From Geminicoccaceae bacterium (GTDB lineage: Bacteria > Pseudomonadota > Alphaproteobacteria > Geminicoccales > Geminicoccaceae), in assembly GCA_028285265.1 (NCBI GenBank), contig JANQPX010000004.1:1-64000 (forward strand): DNA of 64,000 nt. The letters are read 5' to 3'. Numbering within the stretch: position 1 is the first letter of the stretch; each line of letters begins with the position of its first letter. Under the pieces are notes generated by a model. It made no database searches and was not told the origin of the DNA. It saw only the letters and a list, made by a program, of their open reading frames with translations. The position numbers and the translations under genes are program-made. This document shows, in pieces, positions 1 to 8,673 of the stretch.

Positions 1-1
1 C

Positions 2-181
2 TTTGCCCAGCCAAGCAAGGGTGCTGAGCGTGACGCCGCTCGGTTGCTTCAGCGCTTGGACGGTCGGCTCGCGCGATACAAATGGCCAAAAGAGGTTCAT
101 TTCGTCGACGCGCTACCGCGCAGCGCTCTCGGCAAGGTCTTACGCTATCGCTTACGAGCATCTCTCAAGCCGAAGCGGTGA
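2..181 (+). CDS. Acyl-CoA synthetase / AMP-ligase, C-terminal fragment
   Basis: This is the last 59 residues of an open frame that enters from the left edge and ends at TGA 179-181. The residues LARYKWPKEVHFVDALPR followed by SALGKVLRYRLR match the C-terminal lid of the ANL superfamily (AMP-dependent acyl-CoA synthetases). The Lys of the P-x-x-x-x-GK-x-L element (the GKVL here) is the residue that takes part in adenylation in this family. Substrate and gene name cannot be told because the core domain lies outside the window. The overlapping longer frame that begins at position 3 has no recognisable content and is treated as a shadow. Confidence 0.85.
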   Translation, partial: FAQPSKGAERDAARLLQRLDGRLARYKWPKEVHFVDALPRSALGKVLRYRLRASLKPKR

Positions 182-281
182 CGGCGTGATCGTCGGCAGT
201 GCCAACATTCAGGAAGATCGGTTAGTCTAAGGACATGCCAAAGAGAGCGAGCGGAAAAAGTACGAGCGACAGGGGAAGTTC

Positions 282-1034
282 ATGAGTTCGAAGAACAAGA
301 TTGCAATCGTAACCGGGGCAGGCTCTGGCGTTGGGCGTGCTGCTGCTCTCGCCTTGCTTGGCGATGGCTATAGCGTCGCACTCGCCGGCCGACGCAAAGA
401 CGCGTTGGAGGAAACGGCCAGCTTGGCCGCCTCGGAAGGCAGTACACTGGTCGTGCCCACCGACGTTAGTGACAAGCAATCAGTCGAAGCGTTGTTTGCC
501 GAGACGAAGAAGAGTTTCGGGCGCCTCGACGTGGTCTTCAACAATGCGGGCACGAACACGGCAGGTGCCCTCGAAGACCTGACGCCTGAAGCATGGCAGA
601 CTGTGGTCGACGTCAATCTGACGGGTGTTTTCTATTGTATTCAAGAAGCCTTCAAGATGATGAAGGACCAGGTTCCCATGGGGGGACGGATCATCAACAA
701 CGGGTCAATTTCCGCCTATGCTCCGAGGCCGGGGTCGATCGCTTACACCGCAACCAAGCACGCGGTGTCTGGCCTTACAAAAACAGCCTCGCTCGACGGT
801 CGCAAATATGACATCGCTGTTGGTCAAATCGACATTGGCAATGCTGAGACGCCAATGGCTGCGCGTATGGCTGATGGCGTGCCACAAGCCAATGGTGAGA
901 TCGCTGCTGAACCTTTAATGGATGTCAGCGAAATCGGCCGTGCGGTGCTGCATATGGCCAGCCTGCCACTGGACGCCAACGTTCTTTTCATGACTGTAAT
1001 GGCGACCAAAATGCCTTTCGTCGGTCGCGGATAG
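282..1034 (+). CDS. SDR family oxidoreductase
   Basis: A 250-residue classical short-chain dehydrogenase/reductase. The N-terminal cofactor motif is [12 protein letters not shown] (about residues 11-22). The NNAG motif lies near residue 88, the catalytic Ser is in INNGSISAY and the YxxxK pair is in AYTATKHAV. Length and motif order are those of a complete enzyme using NAD(H) or NADP(H). The start is supported by an AGGGGAA-type ribosome-binding site just upstream. It follows the acyl-CoA synthetase by 100 bases on the same strand, so a joint role in fatty or alcohol/ketone metabolism is possible, but the substrate is unknown. Confidence 0.9.
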   Translation: MSSKNKIAIVTGAGSGVGRAAALALLGDGYSVALAGRRKDALEETASLAASEGSTLVVPTDVSDKQSVEALFAETKKSFGRLDVVFNNAGTNTAGALEDLTPEAWQTVVDVNLTGVFYCIQEAFKMMKDQVPMGGRIINNGSISAYAPRPGSIAYTATKHAVSGLTKTASLDGRKYDIAVGQIDIGNAETPMAARMADGVPQANGEIAAEPLMDVSEIGRAVLHMASLPLDANVLFMTVMATKMPFVGRG

Positions 1035-1119
1035 AAGCGCGACCGGGGAAACTAACCAGGCGGTTCTTCCGAAGCAGCGGGCTGACCGGTTTCGCGCGGT
1101 GCCGCCAGGGCGCCGGGTA

Positions 1120-2115
1120 CTAGTTGAGATAGTGGTTGGAACGATACCAGGTCACGGCGTCTTCAAAGGCATCCCTTGCAGGTCGTGCACGATAGCCAAG
1201 TTCGCGTTCGGCTTTTGCGGAAGAGAAAAACATCAGTTTTTTCGCCATCCGCAATCCATCAACGGTAATCAGAGGTTCCTTGGTCTTGCCAGCAAGCCGC
1301 CAGTAGCTCTCGATAGCATAGGCAATCGGCAGCAGCGGTCCCGTTGGTAATTTGATCCTTGGTGCGCTAACGCCGGCAGCTGCGGCAATGGCCTTTGTGA
1401 TGTCGCCCAGGCGGAGATTCTCACCGCCGAGTATATAGCGCCTGCCGACTTCGCCTCGGACGAAGGCGAGCAGATGACCATCGGCGACGTCTTCGACATG
1501 GACAATGTTCAAACCCGTATCGACGAACGCTGGAAGCCTGCCTTTTGCAACGTCCAACACCAGGCGACCGGTCGGTGTCGGCTTGATGTCTCGCGGGCCG
1601 ACCGGCGCCGACGGGTTGACGATCACCGCGGGAAGGCCTTCGTCGTCGATAAGTGTTTGTACTGCCTGTTCCGCCAGAAATTTTGAGCGCTTGTAGTGCC
1701 CGATCATATCGCTGATCGAAGCTGGTGTTGCTTCGTCGGCCGGACGAGTATCACCGGTCAGGCCGAGCGTCGCCACGCTGCTTGTGTAGAGAATGCGCTC
1801 GACACCTGCCTCGGCAGCGGCTCGCATAAGCGTCTTCGTGCCCTCAACATTGGTTCGATAGATCGTGTCCGGCTTGGGCACCCATAGCCGGTAGTCTGCA
1901 GCGACGTGAAACAGGGCACGGCAATTCTTCACAGCTGCATTCAGACTCTGGGGATCATCCAGATCGCCGATAACACGCTCGACTTCGAGTCCTTCCAGAA
2001 GGGCAGGGTCGCTGGTTGTCCGCATCATTGCCCGGACTGCTTCTCCACGATCGAGAAGAGCGCGAATCACAGCCGATCCGACAAAGCCGCTACCGCCTGT
2101 TACCAGAACAGTCAT
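1120..2115 (-). CDS. hpnA: Hopanoid-associated sugar epimerase HpnA
   Basis: A 331-residue extended-SDR NAD-dependent epimerase. The N-terminal Rossmann motif is TGGSGFVGSAV. The FHVAADYRLW segment and the SSVATLG segment are characteristic of the HpnA subfamily found in hopanoid loci. A YKRSK catalytic YxxxK lies near residue 143. Its start overlaps the stop of hpnN by four bases (ATGA at 2112-2115), so the two are translationally coupled. HpnA-type proteins are associated with side-chain modification of bacteriohopanepolyols in the cytoplasm. The assignment rests on family resemblance plus the neighbouring hpnN and hpnM; the sugar substrate is not shown. Confidence 0.88.
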   Translation of the reverse strand: MTVLVTGGSGFVGSAVIRALLDRGEAVRAMMRTTSDPALLEGLEVERVIGDLDDPQSLNAAVKNCRALFHVAADYRLWVPKPDTIYRTNVEGTKTLMRAAAEAGVERILYTSSVATLGLTGDTRPADEATPASISDMIGHYKRSKFLAEQAVQTLIDDEGLPAVIVNPSAPVGPRDIKPTPTGRLVLDVAKGRLPAFVDTGLNIVHVEDVADGHLLAFVRGEVGRRYILGGENLRLGDITKAIAAAAGVSAPRIKLPTGPLLPIAYAIESYWRLAGKTKEPLITVDGLRMAKKLMFFSSAKAERELGYRARPARDAFEDAVTWYRSNHYLN

Positions 2116-4715
2116 GGCCTCGTCTCGCGCAGGGGTTCACATAACTGAAAAAGTGCCGGCAGAATGATGAGTGTACAGACCAGACTCCAGAGGATGGCCA
2201 CGGTCAAAAGGAGTCCCATGCTTGCCATGCCGAGATGCGGCGAGACCGCGAGTGATCCGAACGAGGCAATGGTCGTAAGGGCGCTGAATAGCACGGCTCG
2301 GGGTGTACTGATTGGGCCTGCTACCACACCTTCTGCCTGCGACGCGCGTCGGCGTGACACAACGTGAATAGCACCGCTGACACCGAGACCGAGTAGCAGC
2401 GGCAGGACAATGACATTGGCGAAGTTGAGCTGGAGGCCGAGAATTGCTGAGCTTCCCGCAGTAAAGAGAATAGCGAGCGCCAGAGGTACTAGAACGAGAA
2501 CCACGTCGATCAAACGGCGAAGCACAATGATCAGAACGATCGTGATAAGCGAGAAGGCGATTACAGAAGCCTCTACGAATGCGTTCACGACGACTCGGCC
2601 GGCTTCCGTGATAATCACCGGGGTCCCAGTTGCTTTGGGCGTTGCCTTCAAGGCAGCATCTGCAAAGCGCTGTAGCCCCTGATTGTCCTGTATGCCGACT
2701 GCTGGCCTTGCCATGACCTTGGCTTCGCCGCGGTCATTGATCCAATCTTTGCGGAGGCTTGCTGGCAGCGTCTCAAGGCTGATCTCGCTAGCTTGCAATG
2801 CCTGATCAAGCCGATTCAGCAGGTTCGGCAGATAGCCGGTTAGACGTTGCTCGAGATCGAGAAGGTGAGCATCCGAGAGGCTGTCTCGTTCCGACATAAA
2901 TCCTTTTAGGCTATCGAGCAGACGACCTGCAGCGCCGTCGGTGCTAGGCGCGACCTTTTCAAGGGTTGTCACAAGTTGATCGAGGGCAGCCCGTCTTTCG
3001 CGGTCGTCGATAATCCCGTCTGGCGATGGCGTTAATGAACCCAAAAAGAAGGCCATTGCATCAATAACATCGAGTTTCTCAAATTGATCCTTTGGTACAA
3101 AACTCAACAGCGTGACGACATCTCCAATACCTGGCGAAGCACGAAGCGCGGCAGCAATTTGCTCTGCTTCATCGAGATTAGCTGCGAGTACATTGATGAC
3201 GTTGCTTGCCGTGTTGGGGTCACGCTCAAGATCGAGAAATGTCGCGACGGATTCACTGTTCGGATCTTTCAGATTGAGGGGGTTAAAATCAAAGCTAACT
3301 CTTGGAAGCATAGGGACCGCGCAGACCGCGGCAATGATCGCCAAGCCCAGGATTGTGCTTGCGTATCGCTCGGTCCATGCCGTGCCGACGCTCGTCGCCA
3401 TAGGCGCTCGTTGTGACGCCTTAAGCGGCAACAAGTGGAGGAGAGCCGGTAACAGAACCAAGCTGGTTGACCAAGCGACCGCCATGCCAGTCGCAGAGAT
3501 AATGCCGAGCTCGGCGAGGCCGCGGTAGTCGGTCGGCACAAAAGCAATAAAGCCGAGTCCCGCACAGATAGCGCTCAGGCTAAGTGGCCGATTGAGTGCA
3601 TAAACGGCATTGTCGAGGGCGCCGCCATGTGGCTGTCCTCGCCAGATCTCTTCCTTGTAGCGGAGACAAAGGTGGATACCGAAGTCAACGCCGAGGCCGA
3701 CGAACAACACGGCAAAGGTTACCGATATGAGATTGAGTTGACCAATCATCAGCGTCGCCAGGCCACCCGTCATGATGAGCCCTGCCAACAATGTCAAAAG
3801 CGTTGCAGCGATAAGGCGGATTGAACCCAGTCCGAAGACGAGAAGCAGTGTTACCCCCGCGGTCGCGAGCACTCCTGCCCAAACAGCACCGCTGCTTACC
3901 GTCTGCAATTCTTCATGTTCAATGACAGCTGAGCCTGTCAGCCGCATGGTTGGGCCACCGTCGACATTTATGCCGGCATTGCGCGCAAGCTTGCGCGTTG
4001 CCTCGATCGCCTTTGCCGCTGGCGCGAGCGAGCCATAGTCGATGGCCGGTTCGGCGATCAAGAGCTGTCTCTTGTTGCCGCGGAGCCGTTCCTGGTCGAG
4101 GAGTTCTGTCCAAGAGAGTCGTTGTTGTCGTCCTTCACGGGCGGCATCGACAACCACCACCATCTGGTCGAAAAGACGGTCCAACCGTTCCGAGGAACTA
4201 TCCTGTTCTCCCGCCTCTAAAGCCAATGTCAGAAAGCCGGAGAGCCCTTTGAGGTTTGGATCCGCGGCCAGCGCTGCGAGGAGTGGTTGGGCTTCAGCCA
4301 AGCTATCGCTAAGATTGGTGAGTTCATCGAGGTCGAGATAAAGAAGGCCATTACGTTCGAAAAACGGATCTGTACCGAGGACGTCCACATGGTCAAAGAG
4401 GCCATCCTCCTCAATCATGGCTGATGCTAGCGCCGTCGCGGCCGCCTCGCTCGCTTCGGCGCTATCGCCGTCGATCACCGCAACGACGGTCTCTTTGAAT
4501 GCTGGAAAGGCAGCCTGTAGCGCCAGGTGATTTTGCCGAAACGGTACATCGGCAGCGATCATGTCTGTGGTGTCGGTATTGATACGAAGGGACGTCGCGC
4601 TGTAGATTAACGAAACGACAACAAGGACTAAGACGGCTAGCAGAACAAGTGTAGGGTGCTTGGACAAGCGTCCAGCTGTCATTGTTGAGAAAACGCTTTT
4701 GTTTTCCTCAGTCAT
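2112..4715 (-). CDS. hpnN: Hopanoid transporter HpnN, RND/MMPL family
   Basis: An 867-residue RND-type permease with a first membrane segment at about residues 24-44, a large periplasmic loop, a five-helix block around residues 280-430, a second loop and a second helix block near the C terminus. This is the two-fold RND/MMPL layout. HpnN moves hopanoids from the inner to the outer membrane in alphaproteobacteria. The gene is followed without a gap by hpnA and is divergent from hpnM, which encodes the likely periplasmic partner. The start has a GAGG element 11 bases upstream. Nothing looks truncated. Confidence 0.9.
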   Translation of the reverse strand: MTEENKSVFSTMTAGRLSKHPTLVLLAVLVLVVVSLIYSATSLRINTDTTDMIAADVPFRQNHLALQAAFPAFKETVVAVIDGDSAEASEAAATALASAMIEEDGLFDHVDVLGTDPFFERNGLLYLDLDELTNLSDSLAEAQPLLAALAADPNLKGLSGFLTLALEAGEQDSSSERLDRLFDQMVVVVDAAREGRQQRLSWTELLDQERLRGNKRQLLIAEPAIDYGSLAPAAKAIEATRKLARNAGINVDGGPTMRLTGSAVIEHEELQTVSSGAVWAGVLATAGVTLLLVFGLGSIRLIAATLLTLLAGLIMTGGLATLMIGQLNLISVTFAVLFVGLGVDFGIHLCLRYKEEIWRGQPHGGALDNAVYALNRPLSLSAICAGLGFIAFVPTDYRGLAELGIISATGMAVAWSTSLVLLPALLHLLPLKASQRAPMATSVGTAWTERYASTILGLAIIAAVCAVPMLPRVSFDFNPLNLKDPNSESVATFLDLERDPNTASNVINVLAANLDEAEQIAAALRASPGIGDVVTLLSFVPKDQFEKLDVIDAMAFFLGSLTPSPDGIIDDRERRAALDQLVTTLEKVAPSTDGAAGRLLDSLKGFMSERDSLSDAHLLDLEQRLTGYLPNLLNRLDQALQASEISLETLPASLRKDWINDRGEAKVMARPAVGIQDNQGLQRFADAALKATPKATGTPVIITEAGRVVVNAFVEASVIAFSLITIVLIIVLRRLIDVVLVLVPLALAILFTAGSSAILGLQLNFANVIVLPLLLGLGVSGAIHVVSRRRASQAEGVVAGPISTPRAVLFSALTTIASFGSLAVSPHLGMASMGLLLTVAILWSLVCTLIILPALFQLCEPLRETRP

Positions 4716-4849
4716 GCTTGGTTCAGCCTCATGCCGCCATCTTCTTCTAGATGCTGGATCGTCCTAACGCTCATGGCACAACAGGGCAAAGACCATGGCT
4801 TCAGAACCCATAGCGGATACTGATATTTTGTCTCAAAGGAGGCGCCGAA

Positions 4850-5500
4850 ATGAGGCGTAGAACGCATAGGAGCGGGAAGCCTTTCGCCGCATTCTTGGCG
4901 ATATTGCTAATGGTTACCGGCAGTCTGACGGATCTCGCGGCGAAAGACGGTAGCGTGCAAGCCGTCGTCGAACGCTTAAATACGACGCTCCTCGACGTCA
5001 TGCAATCCGCAGATACCCTCGGCTATCGAGGTCGTTACGAAAAACTCGATCCTGTGCTGCGATCAAGCTTTGATTTTAGTTTCATGACGAAGATTGCCGT
5101 TGGTCGGACTTGGAATGATCTAGATGAGACAATGCGTAGCCAATTGGTTGAACGCTTCAGTCAAATGAGCGTCGCTACGTTTGCGTCCCGCTTCGATGGG
5201 TATAGTGGTGAACGTTTTGAGATTTTCGGCGAAAAGCCCGGACCACGTGGCACGATCGTTGTTGACGATCGGATTGTTAGGCCGAACGATCCCGCCGTTG
5301 GCCTCAACTTTGTTCTTAAGGAACAGACCAATCGCGACAGCGAAACCGACTGGCGGATCATCGATGTGATGCTCGATGGCAAGTTTTCGGAACTTGCCCG
5401 TCAGCGTGCTGAGTTCTCGGCGGTTCTAAAAAAGGGAGGGTTTGACGAACTTATCGCAGCCCTCGACCAACGAATCGCTGAGCTTGGAGCGAGCAGCTAA
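4850..5500 (+). CDS. hpnM: HpnM, MlaC/Ttg2D-type periplasmic lipid-binding protein
   Basis: A 216-residue secreted protein. A basic N terminus and a hydrophobic stretch (AAFLAILLMVTGSL) form a signal peptide with likely cleavage near residues 30-31. The mature part matches the MlaC/toluene-tolerance Ttg2D fold, with the family-typical F-x-F segment and the GRTWNDL segment. In hopanoid loci this protein (HpnM) is paired with HpnN and is thought to carry lipids across the periplasm. The start is certain: a full AAAGGAGG Shine-Dalgarno lies at 4835-4842, seven bases before the ATG. The 134-base gap to the divergent hpnN should hold the promoters of both units. Confidence 0.88.
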   Translation: MRRRTHRSGKPFAAFLAILLMVTGSLTDLAAKDGSVQAVVERLNTTLLDVMQSADTLGYRGRYEKLDPVLRSSFDFSFMTKIAVGRTWNDLDETMRSQLVERFSQMSVATFASRFDGYSGERFEIFGEKPGPRGTIVVDDRIVRPNDPAVGLNFVLKEQTNRDSETDWRIIDVMLDGKFSELARQRAEFSAVLKKGGFDELIAALDQRIAELGASS

Positions 5501-5534
5501 CACACCCAACTAATCCTCATCGCCGAGATACGCA

Positions 5535-6449
5535 TTATAGATTGGCGACTGCAGGTTGCAGGCCAGCATCGACGGGAAGTGCATAGGTCAGCTCCATCGA
5601 TTTGACACCGCCGTCAAGTGTCTTGATGGGGCGGACACCATCCTTCTGTCGTCCCGCCAAATGCAGCACGCTGATAGGGCTATGCGGGGACGTCGGACAA
5701 CAGAAGACCTGGCGATCGTTGTCCCACAACGGCTGACTTCGCGCGCAAATCCAATTGTGGGTGCTCTTCAGATAGGTCACAGGGAGTGTATCCAGACAAA
5801 GAGCCGCCATCAGTGCATGTTGATCAAGATTGGCGCGATTGGAACGGATCACGGCATTGCGGTAGTGCTTTTGCCAAACTGCCCAATGCGGCGCGTCGCT
5901 CCGAAGAGCAAAGGCACCGGCGTTAATTTGCCTTGAAAGGCAGATCCGAAGGCCATTGACGAGCCCGAAGCTCCTTATGGCGTTTCCAATGTGCCATTTA
6001 AGAGCGTAGAGTTCGATCTTATAGGAAGGATCTTTTTCCTCCACAACGGCCAGTGCTCCATCGCGTGCAGCTTGAAGAAAATCATTAACGAAGGCGCCAT
6101 TCTGAACGGAGATATCGGCGTCGAGCCAAAGATAGGCGTCATATCCAGGAGCAAAGGTGGGAATCTGTAGCCGCGCGGCATAGCCAAGATTACGCTTTTG
6201 GCGAAGAGATGAAGGCGCATCGAACCACCAATCCGGGCTAACAATCTCAGCGCCTAGAGCCTCAATCGCGACGATATCCTCGGAAGCGAGACCGAAATCA
6301 AAAACCACGAGCTTGTGTTCGCAATCCACGCGGTTACGAACCAACGTCTGCAATAACGCATGCATCATGGGGAAATAGCCGTGATCGGCGCCGGTTACGA
6401 TAGCTGCACGCAAAGTCACACCTCCAAGCGTCTGCAAAACGGTCGCCAT
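5535..6449 (-). CDS. Glycosyltransferase, GT-A fold
   Basis: A 304-residue protein with no signal peptide. It begins with a Rossmann-like strand (AAIVTGADHGYFPMM), carries a DxD-type metal/nucleotide-sugar motif in YLWLDADIS (about residues 104-112) and has a late NLDQHALMAAL segment typical of GT8-like and related galactosyl- or glucosyltransferases. An AGGGA ribosome-binding site eight bases before the ATG supports this start. It converges on hpnM with a 34-base gap, so a hopanoid role is not implied. Acceptor and donor cannot be inferred. Confidence 0.75.
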   Translation of the reverse strand: MATVLQTLGGVTLRAAIVTGADHGYFPMMHALLQTLVRNRVDCEHKLVVFDFGLASEDIVAIEALGAEIVSPDWWFDAPSSLRQKRNLGYAARLQIPTFAPGYDAYLWLDADISVQNGAFVNDFLQAARDGALAVVEEKDPSYKIELYALKWHIGNAIRSFGLVNGLRICLSRQINAGAFALRSDAPHWAVWQKHYRNAVIRSNRANLDQHALMAALCLDTLPVTYLKSTHNWICARSQPLWDNDRQVFCCPTSPHSPISVLHLAGRQKDGVRPIKTLDGGVKSMELTYALPVDAGLQPAVANL

Positions 6450-6481
6450 GAACCGTTTCCCTGCCTCGTGGGTGACTACAC

Positions 6482-6566
6482 CAGAAGATCACAAAAAAAT
6501 CACTAATTGAATAATATGAGATTTAAAAAATCTTAAGTTGCTTTCGTATTCTCGCTGACCTTGGGA
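6482..6566 (-). promoter_or_regulatory. AT-rich interval between ppk2 and the glycosyltransferase gene
   Basis: This stretch is strongly AT-rich compared with its GC-rich surroundings. It contains a short inverted repeat, AGATTT-AAA-AAATCT, near 6520-6535. It lies downstream of ppk2 and upstream of the glycosyltransferase gene, both on the minus strand, so it could hold a terminator for the first and a promoter for the second. No convincing -35/-10 pair was identified. Confidence 0.3.
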
Positions 6567-7637
6567 TTAGCTGTCGGATCGAGGGCTTCGGCCGAGGATA
6601 TGGTCGCTCGTACCGATCACATGCGCGCTCCTGCCGACAATCAGGCGGTCTGGGCCTCGAGCGATTTTGGGAAGTTTATCCGGGTAGGGCAGGCTACCCA
6701 GGAAGTGGCTCATACAATTTAGTCGTGCCCGTTTTTTGTCATCAGACTTAATCACTGTCCAAGGCGCATCGGCTGTATCGGTATAGAAAAACATCGCCTC
6801 TTTGGCTTCGGTATAATCCGACCAACGTTCCATCGATGCCAAATCCATTGGGGAGAGTTTCCACTGCTTGAGTGGATCACTCTTTCGCCTTGCGAAACGA
6901 CGCCGTTGTTCCTCTTGAGTGACCGAGAACCAGTATTTGAATAGGTGGATGCCACTGCGAACCAACATGCGTTCCAGATCGGGCGCTTGCCGCATGAATT
7001 CGAGGTAGTCTTGGGGTCCGCAGAAGCCCATAACACGTTCGACGCCGGCACGATTATACCATGAACGATCGAACAGCACGATTTCTCCAGCCGTGGGAAA
7101 ATGCTTGATATAACGCTGAAAGTACCACTGACCTCGTTCTTCGGCGCTAGGCTTTTCAAGTGCTACAACCCGGGCACCCCGCGGATTGAGGTGTTCCATG
7201 AAACGTTTGATTGTGCCGCCCTTGCCTGCGGCGTCTCGACCTTCGAACAAGATCATGATCCGCTGCCCGGTCTCTTTGACCCAGCGCTGCACTTTAAGGA
7301 GTTCAACTTGGAGCTCTGCCTTTTGGGCTTCGTATGTCGATCTCGGCATCTTTGACGTGTATGGATACTCGCCACTTTCGAAGAATTGACGAACAGCCGC
7401 ATCATTGTGCCGCTTTTCGGCGAGCTCATGGCGAGCTTGCGCTGCACGTTGTCCTGGCGTCATCTTTTTCTTGCCGTTGGCCGTCTTTCGTGACCGCATG
7501 GTCTTTGCTGTGCTGCCTTTGGGTGCCCTCACTTTTTTGGAGGCCTTGGAGACCTCTTCAGCCGAAACAGCCCGTATGTTGGGATGGCCCTTTGCTGTGC
7601 CATTTGCCTGAATCGCACTCTTTTTCGTCTCAGCCAT
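6567..7637 (-). CDS. ppk2: Polyphosphate kinase 2
   Basis: A PPK2-family kinase, 356 residues from the chosen ATG. Diagnostic motifs are the Walker A GRDAAGKGG (residues 133-141), the Walker B region LFDRSWYNRAGVERV and the lid segment EEQRRRFARRKSDPLKQWKLS. PPK2 enzymes transfer phosphate between polyphosphate and nucleoside di- or monophosphates. About 80 Lys/Arg/Ala-rich residues precede the conserved core. The frame stays open to 7754, but that start would overlap the divergent reductase gene at 7738, so the ATG at 7637 is preferred. The single-domain, class I-like form is inferred from length and motifs. Confidence 0.88.
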   Translation of the reverse strand: MAETKKSAIQANGTAKGHPNIRAVSAEEVSKASKKVRAPKGSTAKTMRSRKTANGKKKMTPGQRAAQARHELAEKRHNDAAVRQFFESGEYPYTSKMPRSTYEAQKAELQVELLKVQRWVKETGQRIMILFEGRDAAGKGGTIKRFMEHLNPRGARVVALEKPSAEERGQWYFQRYIKHFPTAGEIVLFDRSWYNRAGVERVMGFCGPQDYLEFMRQAPDLERMLVRSGIHLFKYWFSVTQEEQRRRFARRKSDPLKQWKLSPMDLASMERWSDYTEAKEAMFFYTDTADAPWTVIKSDDKKRARLNCMSHFLGSLPYPDKLPKIARGPDRLIVGRSAHVIGTSDHILGRSPRSDS

Positions 7638-7737
7638 GTCGCGCCCCAGCTTCGACCTTGCCCGATTTTCGGTTGGCTTCATTAAGAGAGCAGCATAGGC
7701 TCTAGCAGCAAGAAACCCAAGGTCACCCAAATAACCC

Positions 7738-8307
7738 ATGACGATAGCATTCAATGGTTACGCCATCGTTTCCGCCGATGGATTTATTGCTGATAACAGA
7801 GGTCGTATGCCGAAAGCGCTCTGTTTTGATGCTGATTGGGCCCATTTTCGAGCAGCTCTTAAGCAAGCGGATCTTATGATTCTAGGTCGGCATACCCACG
7901 AGTTGTCTCCAAATCGGACAAACCGGCCGCGGCTTGTTGTATCCCGTGGCGTGCGTGCTGTGATCCAGGAGAATGCTGTGACCTGGTGGGCCAATCCAAA
8001 GGAAGTGACGCCGGCGTCGGCGGTCGCGGCCGTGGCTGGATCTCATGCCAAGGTCATGGTTGCAGGTGGCACCGGTGTCTATAGTTGGATTCTGGACGAG
8101 GCAACATATCACACATTCTATTTGAGCGTAGCCCGAAAAGTTACGCTGGGTACAGGCAGATCGTTGCTCGATGACACAAGCGACCTAACGAGTATTTTCG
8201 ATGCCTTGAGTGCCAAGGGTCTCGCTATTCAGGAACGATCCTGGCTGGACGAAGAGCAGGACGTCGAGCTTCTGATGCTCTGCCAAGAGGATGTTCCGTC
8301 CTCATAG
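7738..8307 (+). CDS. Dihydrofolate reductase / RibD C-terminal-like protein
   Basis: A 189-residue protein of the RibD-C/DHFR-like fold. The N-terminal SADGFIADNRG segment, ADLMILGRHTHE and the GGTGVYSWIL nucleotide-binding loop follow the family order. These proteins are NADPH-dependent reductases of pteridine-like or unknown substrates; many stand-alone copies have no assigned role. It is divergent from ppk2 and converges on a small hypothetical gene. The ATG lacks a strong ribosome-binding site. The product is complete in length for the family. Confidence 0.75.
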   Translation: MTIAFNGYAIVSADGFIADNRGRMPKALCFDADWAHFRAALKQADLMILGRHTHELSPNRTNRPRLVVSRGVRAVIQENAVTWWANPKEVTPASAVAAVAGSHAKVMVAGGTGVYSWILDEATYHTFYLSVARKVTLGTGRSLLDDTSDLTSIFDALSAKGLAIQERSWLDEEQDVELLMLCQEDVPSS

Positions 8308-8322
8308 TCGTCTCATGCAACG

Positions 8323-8673
8323 CTATGATTGAAAAGAAACGCGGATCTTGTTGCGTTTGAAAGTCTTCCCGGCGATGGTGCTTTCATGGTCGATCAGCTC
8401 AACCACGATGCCGCTACCCTCGAGTTGACGAAGTCGATACGTTATCCTTGGATCATCCCAGACCTGAGGGGCGACGTTGCATTCAAGAACCAGGCATTTC
8501 TCCTCATTCACCAATCCTGAACCCGCCTGACTGATCAATTGATCGCTATTGAGCATTTGTAAAACACGCTCAACCCACGCCATTTTGACGTCACGTTCAT
8601 GATCGTCGACGGCTCGCGACATCTGACTCTTTATCGGAGAGAAACGCTGATGATAGCCGCGATAATTACTCAT
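8323..8673 (-). CDS. Hypothetical protein
   Basis: I do not recognise this protein. From the ATG at 8673 it has 116 residues, is charged and has no signal peptide or membrane segment. Its start overlaps the end of the upstream mechanosensitive channel gene by eight bases, which argues for co-translation and for this start over a longer frame reaching 8787. The C-terminal half has an alternating beta-like pattern (ECNVAPQVWDDP, then VVELIDHES). Coding status rests mainly on the overlap. Confidence 0.55.
   Translation of the reverse strand: MSNYRGYHQRFSPIKSQMSRAVDDHERDVKMAWVERVLQMLNSDQLISQAGSGLVNEEKCLVLECNVAPQVWDDPRITYRLRQLEGSGIVVELIDHESTIAGKTFKRNKIRVSFQS

Noticed and set aside
3..230. 75-codon plus-strand frame at the left edge
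   Set aside because: It overlaps the recognisable C-terminal lid of an acyl-CoA synthetase in another frame (2-181) and has no family features.
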